64,000 nucleotides of DNA, taken from contig JAIBBZ010000006.1 in the NCBI GenBank assembly GCA_019694435.1, positions 124,001-188,000 of the forward strand, written 5' to 3'. The notes under the pieces were generated by a model that saw nothing but the letters and a program-made list of their open reading frames with translations, did no database searches and was not told the origin of the DNA. The translations under genes and the position numbers were made by a program. The DNA comes from Pirellulales bacterium. Lineage in GTDB: Bacteria > Planctomycetota > Planctomycetia > Pirellulales > JAEUIK01. Shown one piece after another: positions 39,772-48,050 of the stretch. How positions within the stretch are numbered: position 1 is the stretch's first letter; every line of letters begins with the position of its first letter.

Positions 39772-42700
39772 TCAGTTGGCCGGCGGTGAATTCAAGTAGG
39801 CAAACAAGTCGGCAATCTCCTCGAGCGTCAGGTTGTTGAACAAGCCCTCGGGCATGGCCGACTTGTTGCTCGGCACCAGCTCTTCAATTTCGTCCTTGTT
39901 GATCACGACCTTGTCGCCCGTCGATTGCAGCACGACCACGGCGTCTTCACCGGCCGAACCGATGATCCCGGTAAAGCTGCGGCCGTCGGTCGTCACCAGG
40001 GTCTTGCTGGAGTACTGGTCGCTGATCACCTGCGAGGGGAACAGCACCGACTCGACGATCTCCTTGCGCTGGAACCGGCGGCTGACGTTGGTCAGGTCGG
40101 GACCGACGCCCTCGCCGCGTGCGCCAAAGCGGTGGCATTTGACGCATTGCGACTTTTCGAACACCAGGGCTCCGCGCTTGGCGTCGGCCAACTGGGCATG
40201 CGTGCCTTCGAGAGCCTCGAGCAGCACGTTCATCGTCCAGCGTCCCTCGGCGCCCTTGGCCAGTTCGGCCGGCGGCGCGTTGGGATAGGTCGCGGCGAAC
40301 CACTGCTGCCAGGGGGCCAAAGCGCCGCCCGATCCGTCGCCCGACGCCTCGGGAGTCTGGCCGCTCCATTTCTGGAGCAGCGCCTGCACTTGTTTCACGC
40401 CGTCGTCACCCATCCGCAGCCCGGCCAGGATCACCTGGCGGATCGGCTCCGGCTCCGTCGGCACCACGTCGGACTCGGCCAGCCGCACGAGCACCTCGAT
40501 GGCCGCGGCGCCCTGCAGCGAAGGTAAGGCCCGAATCAACAGCGGCCAGTTCTCGCTGCCCGGGTCTTGGGCCAGGCCCATGGCCAGCTCCTGCCGGCGA
40601 TCGGGCTGCTGCTCGTAACACTCGCGCAAGTAGGCCATGGCCTGCGGATGCTTGCTGCGCCCGAGCACTGCGATGATCGCGGTCGCCAGCGGCCTGGCCC
40701 CGCTACGCGGGTTATTCAGCAGCGCGCGGTCGAGGTCGATCAGCCCGGCGACCTGGTCCAACTCGAGCACGTCGGGCAGATCGGCCACGGCGTGCATGGC
40801 CGTGGCGGGCATTTCCTCGGCCCGGTCGAGAATCAATTGCCGCACCTCGTCCGAGGTCCCGGCATACACGTCGCGAATGAAATTGTCGATGTAGCCTTTG
40901 AAGCTGTGACCGCCCTCGATGTCGCGGGTGTTTTCGTAGAACTGCAGCAGGGCGAGCTGATACTCCGGCGTCCAGCCGCGCGTCAGAAAGCGCAAATGGC
41001 CTGCCAGGTGGATGCGCTCTTCAAGCGGACCATCGCCCTGCAATTCCTCGATGGCCCGGGGCAAGAACGACTCTTCCTGCGTGTAGACCAGAATGCGCAC
41101 CAACTCGCGGTTCATCCGCGGCTCGAGTGCCGGGTATTCCTCGGCGCACAAGGCGCGCAGCTCCTGAACCTCCGGACCGGTGACTTCGCCTTTGATCATC
41201 GCGACTTGCACCAGCCGCAACAGATCGAGGAAGTCCGCGTCGCTCAGTTCGGTGCGCAACAGCTCGGTGCAGCGTTCGAGAATCTGGTCGCATGTCGGGC
41301 GGTCGGCGTTCAAGATCAACAGGGCCAGCGAGCCCTGAAAAAACACCCGGTTGTTTGGGCTGTCGAGCACGCGCGAGCGCCAATCGTTGGTCGGCATGCG
41401 TTCGAGCGCCCGCCGCGCGGCCCAGCTCACATAGCGATTGGGCTCGGCGATCAACTGCAAGAGCTTGTCGACCGGTGCGCCCTGACCGCTGCGCACCAGC
41501 GATTCGCAGGCTATGCGACGGACCGCGGCATCCGGATCGTCGAGCAGGGACACGAGTTGACCCCGCGTTTCGTCACTGAAGTGAATGCCCAACAGATAGG
41601 CTGACTTGGCGCGGACCTCGGGGTTCGCGTCTTGCGCCAGCTTGATCAAGAACCGCGGGGCCGGCGGAGGGCCGATCAACTGCATCAGGTCCATCGCCCG
41701 AATCCGGGCCTCGGGCGGTTGGCGCGGATCGTCGGCCACGGCCGCCAGCTCGGGACTCCACTGGTCGCCCAACTCGAGCTTGAGTTTGGCGATCTTGTTG
41801 CGTCCCCAGGCGGCGTTCAATTGCGGCTGGTCGATCGCCAGCATCACGCCCTGCTGCTCGGGCCGCGGCGGCACTTCGCCCTTCCAGACGATTCGGTAGA
41901 TGCCCCCCTCGGTATTGCGGCCGCCGGTCGTGAAATAGAGCCACCCGTCGGGCCCCACGCCCAGGTCGGTCACGTTGAGCGGGCGCCCGGTGAGAAACAC
42001 TTCGCTGGTGGCGCGGTAGGTGCCGCCCGACGGCTTCATCTTCACGGCCAGGATCCGCCCCATCGACCAGTCGGCGATGAATAAGGCGTTGTGGTACCGC
42101 ACCGGGAACATGTAGTGGTTGTAACACTCAACACCCGTCGGCGAGCCGCGGCCGACATCGACCACCGCGCCCAGGCTGTCGTAGTAATAGTCAGGCCACT
42201 TCGACCAACCGCTGCGCCAGCCGAACTCGGCGCCGGGGATGCAATGATTGACCCGCGTGGGCCGGTACCACGGCAGGCCCACGTCCCATTCCATGTCGGA
42301 GTCGTAGGTGAACAGTTCGCCCTGGCGATTGAACACGATGTCGTACGCGTTGCGGAACCCGCCGCAATAGGTCTCGACAAAGCTGCCGTCGATGTCCGTG
42401 CGAATCACCACGCCGCCAGGAGCCTTGACGCCCACGGCGTGCCCGCCGGCGTCCTCATACTTGGGCTGCACCAGGTCGCCTTCGAACCAGCCGTAGTGCG
42501 GGCTCGAAGCGGCCGGCTCGACCTCGGCACCGGAATGGTTGCCGATCACCAGGTAGATCAACCCGTCGGGGCCGAGAATAGGCGCGTGGGGGCCGTGCTC
42601 GCCCATGCCGCCGCGGAACTTGAGCAGCGTCTTGACCGTTTCGGCCACGCCGTCGTTGTCGGCGTCGGTCAATTTGCAGAAGGTCGTGCCGTCGGGACCA

Positions 42701-43542
42701 TCGCCCACGGCGAAGACGGCGCCGTTGAGACAGAGAATGCCCTGGCAGTTCTCCATCTTGTCGCAATAGACACTGACTGTGTCGACCAGGCCATCGGCAT
42801 TTTCGTCCGAGACGCGCTGCAGGGGGCCACGCTCGCGCGAACAGATGATCTCACCCCGCTCGTTAAAGGCCATCGCTACGAGCGAGCCGGTCAGGTCCGG
42901 GTGGACCACGCGCTGCACGCTGAATTCGGCCGGCAGCGTGAAGCGCCCGGCCGGCTCGGTCGTCCCGCCGGAGCGCACCTGGTCGCCCCAGGGCGCTGCC
43001 TGGCCGAGCTCACCCAGCGACTGCGCCGGCTTCCACGAGCGGTCGTTGAACTGTGCGAGTTCCCAATCTTGCTGCTCTTCGACGCTCGAACGCCAGGAGT
43101 TGTCGCTGGAGAACGACTGTTCGGTGTTGCCGGCCCGTTTGACGATCAATCGGGCCACGAGGCCCGCCGCGCCGGGGCTGGCGTTTTCGGCCCGCACGGC
43201 GACGACGTTCTTGCCACCCCCGAAATAGGGTTTCAGGTCGTACTGGTCGAGCTTCTGCCAACTATTGCCGCCACCGATGCGCCGTCCGTTGACGTACAGC
43301 TCGTAGCGATCGTCGGCCGTGATCTCCAGCAACGCCGTTTCAGGATTGCCGATCGGCACGACCTTACGAAAGAACACCACACCGGCCGGAGGGGTCTGAC
43401 CGCGATAGTCCGGCGACCAGATCCATTGCGCCTCGCCCGACTCGTTCTCCTGCGCGACCGCTACGCCGCACATGCAGCTCGCGAGCAATGCGCCGAACAA
43501 CGCACCGACAGGAAAATGGCCACGATGGTTGAAGCGCCTCAT
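39772..43542 (-). CDS. PVC-type haem-binding propeller/HEAT-repeat protein
   Basis: A 1256-residue exported protein of the class named for its CxxCH C-terminus. A signal peptide (1-30) precedes a galactose-binding-like jelly roll (about 35-135: AQWIWSPDYRGQTPPAGVVF and following). A sorbosone/glucose dehydrogenase-like propeller (about 180-600) contains GPDGLIYLVIGNHSG, GGFRNAYDIVFNRQGELF and LGVGPDGWLYFTTGGRNTEGGIYRI. HEAT-type repeats fill about 640-1050. The C-terminal cytochrome module has CVKCH at 1133-1137, then GVGPDLTNVSRRF and the family end SAMPEGLFNNLTLEEIADLFAYL. GAGG precedes ATG 43542. Likely a periplasmic oxidoreductase passing electrons to its own haem; the substrate is unknown. 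Confidence 0.93.
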   Translation of the reverse strand: MRRFNHRGHFPVGALFGALLASCMCGVAVAQENESGEAQWIWSPDYRGQTPPAGVVFFRKVVPIGNPETALLEITADDRYELYVNGRRIGGGNSWQKLDQYDLKPYFGGGKNVVAVRAENASPGAAGLVARLIVKRAGNTEQSFSSDNSWRSSVEEQQDWELAQFNDRSWKPAQSLGELGQAAPWGDQVRSGGTTEPAGRFTLPAEFSVQRVVHPDLTGSLVAMAFNERGEIICSRERGPLQRVSDENADGLVDTVSVYCDKMENCQGILCLNGAVFAVGDGPDGTTFCKLTDADNDGVAETVKTLLKFRGGMGEHGPHAPILGPDGLIYLVIGNHSGAEVEPAASSPHYGWFEGDLVQPKYEDAGGHAVGVKAPGGVVIRTDIDGSFVETYCGGFRNAYDIVFNRQGELFTYDSDMEWDVGLPWYRPTRVNHCIPGAEFGWRSGWSKWPDYYYDSLGAVVDVGRGSPTGVECYNHYMFPVRYHNALFIADWSMGRILAVKMKPSGGTYRATSEVFLTGRPLNVTDLGVGPDGWLYFTTGGRNTEGGIYRIVWKGEVPPRPEQQGVMLAIDQPQLNAAWGRNKIAKLKLELGDQWSPELAAVADDPRQPPEARIRAMDLMQLIGPPPAPRFLIKLAQDANPEVRAKSAYLLGIHFSDETRGQLVSLLDDPDAAVRRIACESLVRSGQGAPVDKLLQLIAEPNRYVSWAARRALERMPTNDWRSRVLDSPNNRVFFQGSLALLILNADRPTCDQILERCTELLRTELSDADFLDLLRLVQVAMIKGEVTGPEVQELRALCAEEYPALEPRMNRELVRILVYTQEESFLPRAIEELQGDGPLEERIHLAGHLRFLTRGWTPEYQLALLQFYENTRDIEGGHSFKGYIDNFIRDVYAGTSDEVRQLILDRAEEMPATAMHAVADLPDVLELDQVAGLIDLDRALLNNPRSGARPLATAIIAVLGRSKHPQAMAYLRECYEQQPDRRQELAMGLAQDPGSENWPLLIRALPSLQGAAAIEVLVRLAESDVVPTEPEPIRQVILAGLRMGDDGVKQVQALLQKWSGQTPEASGDGSGGALAPWQQWFAATYPNAPPAELAKGAEGRWTMNVLLEALEGTHAQLADAKRGALVFEKSQCVKCHRFGARGEGVGPDLTNVSRRFQRKEIVESVLFPSQVISDQYSSKTLVTTDGRSFTGIIGSAGEDAVVVLQSTGDKVVINKDEIEELVPSNKSAMPEGLFNNLTLEEIADLFAYLNSPPAN

Positions 43543-43892
43543 GCTGACCTCGTTGTCGCGGAGTAGTGATTTGTCGCGGTGGGTGGGCCAATGGTTGCCC
43601 GAAATACGACCCTGCCCCAGGGCAGAAAACTTGGCCAGATTACCACTTGCCGAACATCGCAAGCAACACGTACGTAGCATGCAAGTGCTTGCCTGCCAAC
43701 GCTGTGGGTTTATTGACCGGTTTGTTCGGAATGGTTTACGCTGGCACGCGCCGAGGGCGGCAAGGCGGTCGATTGCCGGGTTTGCTCGGCAAGGTGGCTG
43801 CGCCGGGGTGCAAGCAGGTCGCTGCCGCGGGGGTCGCGCGGTTGTTTCGGCGCGGCCGCCTGAATGGCCCCAAGTGACGGGAGGAACGCAAG
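43543..43892. promoter_or_regulatory. Divergent intergenic region with clustered CTTGC/GCAAG half-sites
   Basis: This 350-base gap separates the haem-propeller gene from the oligopeptide transporter genes. Inverted half-sites CTTGC (43646-43650), GCAAG (43659-43663), GCAAG (43681-43685) and CTTGC (43688-43692) flank palindromes ACGTACGT and GCATGC, which suggests an operator. A plus-strand promoter candidate is TTGACC at 43713-43718 and TACGCT at 43737-43742 with 18-base spacing, but the -10 is weak. GGGAGGA precedes the start at 43893. Confidence 0.4.
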
Positions 43893-45890
43893 ATGGGTCG
43901 GATCGGGACGAGAAACATTGCCGCCGCGCCGCTGCTTGTGCTAGCACTGCTCCCCTTGGCCGGTTGCGGTAGCAGCGAGCCAGACCGACGGGCCACCACG
44001 GCGCAGGCGCCCCAGGCGACTGCGCCGGATGCCCCGCCGCCGGCCACGCTGGACGATCTCAAAGAGCTGCTGCCGCCGGCCGACGCAGCCCCGCCGCAAT
44101 TGGTCGATCCGGAACACGTACCCCCCTTGGCGGAGCTTGACGCCAAGGCCGGGTGGCGCGACCAGCCGGTGCTCGACCTGCTCGCCGAGATGCGCAAGCT
44201 GCAGGCCACGGAAACACCGCTGGCCACCGTGGCCGAGGCGCTGGCCTTGCGCAACGTCTCGAAGGAAGACAACGCCAAGATTCTCAGCGCGCTGGGCCGG
44301 CTGCCGGCCAGCGACGCGGAGGCGAATTTCGACGCCACGATCAACCGCCATCTGCTGGGCGACGTCAAGTCGAACAATCCGTTGTTGATCAACTCGCGCG
44401 AGGAGTTCGACGTCCAGGGCCTGATCTCGGCCGGCTTGATGGGCTTCGACTGGAACATGAATCCCTGCGCTTCGAAAGACTCGGTCGTCAGTTGGCAGAC
44501 CAGCGCGGACGGGATGATGGACAAGATCGTGATGCGCAACGATTTGTTCTGGTCCGACGGCGTGCCGATGACCGCCCACGACGTGGCCTTTTCTTTTCGC
44601 ACGATCCTCGATCCGGAGATTCCGATCCCCGCCGTCCGCGCCGGCACCGACAAGATCCACCACGTGCACGCCTACGACGACTACACGCTGGTCTACTTCC
44701 ACAAGGATGCCCTGGCCACGAACGTCTGGAATATCAACTTCCCGATCCTGCCGAAGCACATCTACGAGTCGACGATTCCCGAGGACAAGTCGCTCGTCAG
44801 TAGCGCGCGGCACATCGAGCTCGAAAACAACCCGGTCGTGGCCGGGCCCTACCGGATCGCCTCGCGCAAGTTGCAGCAAGAGATCGTGCTGGAGCGGCGC
44901 GAGGAATACTACCTGCGCGACGGCAAACCGATTCGCGAGAAGCCGTATTTCAAGACCATTCGCTTTCGCATTATTCCCGACCGCAGCACGGCGCTGCTGG
45001 CGATGAACAAGGGCGACATCGACGAGCTGGAACTGCTGCCCGATCAGTGGCAGTCGCAGACCGGGGGTAACGATTTTTACCGGCTCAACACCAAGGCCTC
45101 GGCGATCGAGTGGACCTTCTTCTTCTTCGGCTGGAACTTGAAGCGCCCGTATTTCGACGACGCCCTGACGCGCCGGGCCATGTCCTATGCCTTCGATTAC
45201 AAGGTGCTGTTCGAGCGCCTGCTCTACGGGCTCACCGAGCCGTGCACGGGCATCTTCTATAAAGACTCGTGGATGGCCCCCAAGCAGCCGACCGGGCCCT
45301 ACTACCAGGACCTCGACAAGGCCGAGGAGCTGCTCGCGGCGGCCGGCTGGGCCGACCACGACAACGACGGCGTGCTCGACAAGCTGGTCGACGGCAAGCC
45401 GCTGCGGTTCGAGTTCACCTTGCTCGTGCGCAACGAAGATCTGCGGATCAAGATCTGCAACTTGCTGCGCGAGAACCTTGATCAATTGGGCATCGTCTGC
45501 AACGTGCGGCCGCTCGAGGCCACGACGCTGCAGCAATTGACCTTCGACAAGCAATTCGATGCCTACTACGGCGGCTGGGGCACCGGCGCCGATCCCGACA
45601 CCTCGGAGAACATCTGGGGCACCGGCCAGGAGCGCAATTTCGTCAGCTACTCGAACCCCTTAGTCGATCAGTTGTTCGTCGCGGCTCGCAAGCAGTTCGA
45701 CCGCGACAAGCGCGGCCTGCTGTACGGCCGCCTGCACGAGCTGATTTATGCCGATCAGCCGTACACGTTTTTGTACTATCAAAGCGCTTTCTACGGTTTC
45801 AGCAAACAATTACGCGGCTACCGCTTTTCGCCGCGCGGCCCGTATCACTATGGTCCCGGCTTCGGCTCGATCTGGAAGGGGCGCGAGTAG
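43893..45890 (+). CDS. Oligopeptide-type ABC transporter binding lipoprotein
   Basis: A 665-residue family 5 extracellular solute-binding protein. The signal ends in a lipobox LAGC with Cys25, so it is a lipoprotein. The region 26-160 is an added N-terminal part rich in Pro/Ala and helices not found in DppA. The binding domain then follows with DKIVMRNDLFWSDGVPMTAHDVAFSF (family signature), LENNPVVAGPYRIASRKLQQEIVLERREEYYLRD and RRAMSYAFDYKVLFERLLYG. Members bind peptides, nickel or sugars; the large size resembles YejA. It is the first gene of an operon with two permeases and has GGGAGGA eight bases before its ATG. Confidence 0.94.
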   Translation: MGRIGTRNIAAAPLLVLALLPLAGCGSSEPDRRATTAQAPQATAPDAPPPATLDDLKELLPPADAAPPQLVDPEHVPPLAELDAKAGWRDQPVLDLLAEMRKLQATETPLATVAEALALRNVSKEDNAKILSALGRLPASDAEANFDATINRHLLGDVKSNNPLLINSREEFDVQGLISAGLMGFDWNMNPCASKDSVVSWQTSADGMMDKIVMRNDLFWSDGVPMTAHDVAFSFRTILDPEIPIPAVRAGTDKIHHVHAYDDYTLVYFHKDALATNVWNINFPILPKHIYESTIPEDKSLVSSARHIELENNPVVAGPYRIASRKLQQEIVLERREEYYLRDGKPIREKPYFKTIRFRIIPDRSTALLAMNKGDIDELELLPDQWQSQTGGNDFYRLNTKASAIEWTFFFFGWNLKRPYFDDALTRRAMSYAFDYKVLFERLLYGLTEPCTGIFYKDSWMAPKQPTGPYYQDLDKAEELLAAAGWADHDNDGVLDKLVDGKPLRFEFTLLVRNEDLRIKICNLLRENLDQLGIVCNVRPLEATTLQQLTFDKQFDAYYGGWGTGADPDTSENIWGTGQERNFVSYSNPLVDQLFVAARKQFDRDKRGLLYGRLHELIYADQPYTFLYYQSAFYGFSKQLRGYRFSPRGPYHYGPGFGSIWKGRE

Positions 45891-45920
45891 GGCCCGCGCA
45901 CCGCGGCTCCCACGATCGAC

Positions 45921-46895
45921 ATGGCTACCTATCTGCTGCGCCGCTTCCTGATCGGACTGCTCACGCTGTTTCTGATCACGTTCCTGATCTATGGGCTGAT
46001 CCGCGCGATGCCCGGCTCGCCGATCACGCTGATGAACGAGGACCCGAGCCGCGCGCTGAAGCAGGAAGACATCGACCGGATGAAGGCCTTTTTCGGCCTC
46101 GATCAACCCTGGTACGTCGCCTACTGGAGCTGGCTGACCAAGGTGGCCCAATTCGATCTGGGCACCTCGATCTCGCAAAAGCAGCCCGTGGCGACGCTGA
46201 TCCGCGGGCGCTTGTGGCCGACGTTGCTGTTGTCGATTTCCTCCCTGCTGCTCACCTATTTGTTGTCGATCCCCTTGGGGCTCGTCGCCACGGTGCGCTC
46301 CGGCCGTTGGGACGAGCGCGTCACCAGCACCCTGCTATACACGCTCTATTCGTTTCCGGCGTTCGTGGCCGCGCTGCTACTGCAGATGTATCTCGCCGTG
46401 CGGCTCGATTGGTTCCCGCTGTTCGGCATGCAAAGCGATCAATACGCCGAGCTGAGCACTTGGGGTAAGTTCCAGGATCTGGCCTGGCACGCGGCCTTGC
46501 CGATCACCTGCTACACATATGGCAGCCTCGCCTACTACAGCCGGTTCATCCGCTCGAACATGCACGAGGTAATTCGCCAGGACTACATCCGTACGGCCCG
46601 GGCCAAAGGCGTCGGGCCGGTGCGCGTCGTGTTGCACCATGCCTTTCGCAACACGCTGATCCCGTTAGTAACGCTGATTGGACTGACTCTGCCCGGTCTG
46701 CTCTCGGGCAGCATCATCCTCGAGCAGATCTTCGGTTGGCCGGGCATGGGCCGGCTGTTCTTCGAAGCGATCCTGATGCGCGACTATCCGACGATCATGG
46801 CCGAGACGTTGATCTTTGCCGTGCTCACGCTCGCCGGGCAGATGCTGGCCGACGTGTTGTATGCCGCGGTCGATCCGAGGGTCAGCTTCTCGTGA
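45921..46895 (+). CDS. ABC transporter permease, DppB/YejB type
   Basis: A 324-residue inner-membrane permease of the oligopeptide importer family. The N-terminal MATYLLRRFLIGLLTLFLITFL helix and the MPGSPITLMNEDPSRALKQEDI segment are typical for DppB/OppB/YejB. Six membrane helices are predicted. The EAA loop that contacts the ATPase is IRTARAKGVGPVRVVLHHAFRNTLIPLVTL near residues 210-250. The stop overlaps the next permease start by four bases (GTGA), showing translational coupling. Pairs with the DppC-like protein to form the transmembrane channel. Confidence 0.95.
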   Translation: MATYLLRRFLIGLLTLFLITFLIYGLIRAMPGSPITLMNEDPSRALKQEDIDRMKAFFGLDQPWYVAYWSWLTKVAQFDLGTSISQKQPVATLIRGRLWPTLLLSISSLLLTYLLSIPLGLVATVRSGRWDERVTSTLLYTLYSFPAFVAALLLQMYLAVRLDWFPLFGMQSDQYAELSTWGKFQDLAWHAALPITCYTYGSLAYYSRFIRSNMHEVIRQDYIRTARAKGVGPVRVVLHHAFRNTLIPLVTLIGLTLPGLLSGSIILEQIFGWPGMGRLFFEAILMRDYPTIMAETLIFAVLTLAGQMLADVLYAAVDPRVSFS

Positions 46896-48028
46896 GTACG
46901 ACACCCGGCACCACCGCGCCGCTCGCCACGGCTTCGTCTCCCGGCAATGCACCGGCGGGCACCGTGCCTGAACCACCGCCGATCGGCTACTGGGCCGAGG
47001 TCTGGCGGCGTTTTCGCCGCCGCAAACTGGCGATGGTCGCGCTGGCCTACGTGCTGTTTCTTGTGGTCCTGGCCGCCGGCGCGCCGCTGATCGCCGGCAC
47101 CAAGCCGATCGTGTGCTACTACAAAGGCCGCCTCTATTTTCCCTGCCTCGGCTACTTCAACACGGCCTGGGAAAACCCGGTCTTTCAACGCGACCGGTTT
47201 CGCCGCGTATATCCGCAGAGTCTCAAGACCAAGGACCCTGACAGTTGGGCCGTTTGGCCGCTGTTCTACCAGGACCCGTACCGTCGGGTCCGCGACGGCG
47301 AATGGCCCGATCGTCCCGGCAATCCAGCCAGCGGTCCGCCCAACCAATGGAATTTCTTCGGCACCGATCCGAACAGCTACGACGTCTTTGCTCAGATGGT
47401 CCACGGCACCACGATCGCGCTGCTGGTCGGCTTTGTCTCGGTGGGCATTGCCGCGGCCATCGGCATGGTCGTCGGCGCGCTGTCGGGCTACCTGGGCGGC
47501 TGGGTCGACATGCTCTTCAGCCGGCTTACCGAAGTCGTGCTGTGCGTGCCGTCGCTGGTACTGATCCTGGCGCTCGTGGCGGTGATCGAAAAGCCGACCA
47601 TCTGGCACACGATGGTCATCCTGGGCTGCACGCGCTGGACCGACATTGCCCGGCTCACGCGCGGCGAGTTTCTGCGGCTGCGCGAGAGCGATTTCGTCAC
47701 CGCGGCCCGGGCCATCGGCGTCGGCGAAATGCGGATCATGTTCCGTTACATCCTGCCCAATGCGCTGGCGCCGGTGCTGGTGCCCATCACGTTCGGAATT
47801 GCCGGCGCGATCCTGATCGAGAGCTCGTTGAGCTTTCTCGGCTTCGGCGCACCGCCGCCGAATCCGAGCTGGGGGACGCTGCTCAACTACGGCCGCACCA
47901 ACCTGCAGCACTGGTGGTTGATCGTCTTTCCCGGCACGGCCATCTTCCTGGCCGTGTTGGCCTACAACCTGATCGGCGAAGGCTTGCAGGAAGCCACGGA
48001 CCCGCGCCTGCGCGGCAACGGCAATTGA
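46892..48028 (+). CDS. ABC transporter permease, DppC/YejE type
   Basis: A 378-residue second permease of the importer. After a disordered 35-residue N-terminus and the first helix (about 48-68) it has a roughly 90-residue periplasmic insertion (CYYKGRLYFPCLGYFNTAWE and following), a feature of the YejE subgroup rather than DppC. FGTDPNSYDVFAQMVHGTTIALLVGF then starts the conserved core. The EAA loop reads TAARAIGVGEMRIMFRYILPNALAPVLV, followed by ESSLSFLGFGAPPPNPSWGTLL, the strongest family signature. Start is GTG 46892, overlapping the previous stop. The expected ATPase genes do not follow; the next gene is on the opposite strand. Confidence 0.95.
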   Translation: MSTTPGTTAPLATASSPGNAPAGTVPEPPPIGYWAEVWRRFRRRKLAMVALAYVLFLVVLAAGAPLIAGTKPIVCYYKGRLYFPCLGYFNTAWENPVFQRDRFRRVYPQSLKTKDPDSWAVWPLFYQDPYRRVRDGEWPDRPGNPASGPPNQWNFFGTDPNSYDVFAQMVHGTTIALLVGFVSVGIAAAIGMVVGALSGYLGGWVDMLFSRLTEVVLCVPSLVLILALVAVIEKPTIWHTMVILGCTRWTDIARLTRGEFLRLRESDFVTAARAIGVGEMRIMFRYILPNALAPVLVPITFGIAGAILIESSLSFLGFGAPPPNPSWGTLLNYGRTNLQHWWLIVFPGTAIFLAVLAYNLIGEGLQEATDPRLRGNGN

Positions 48029-48050
48029 CGGCGCCGTGTGCGCCGCGCGA

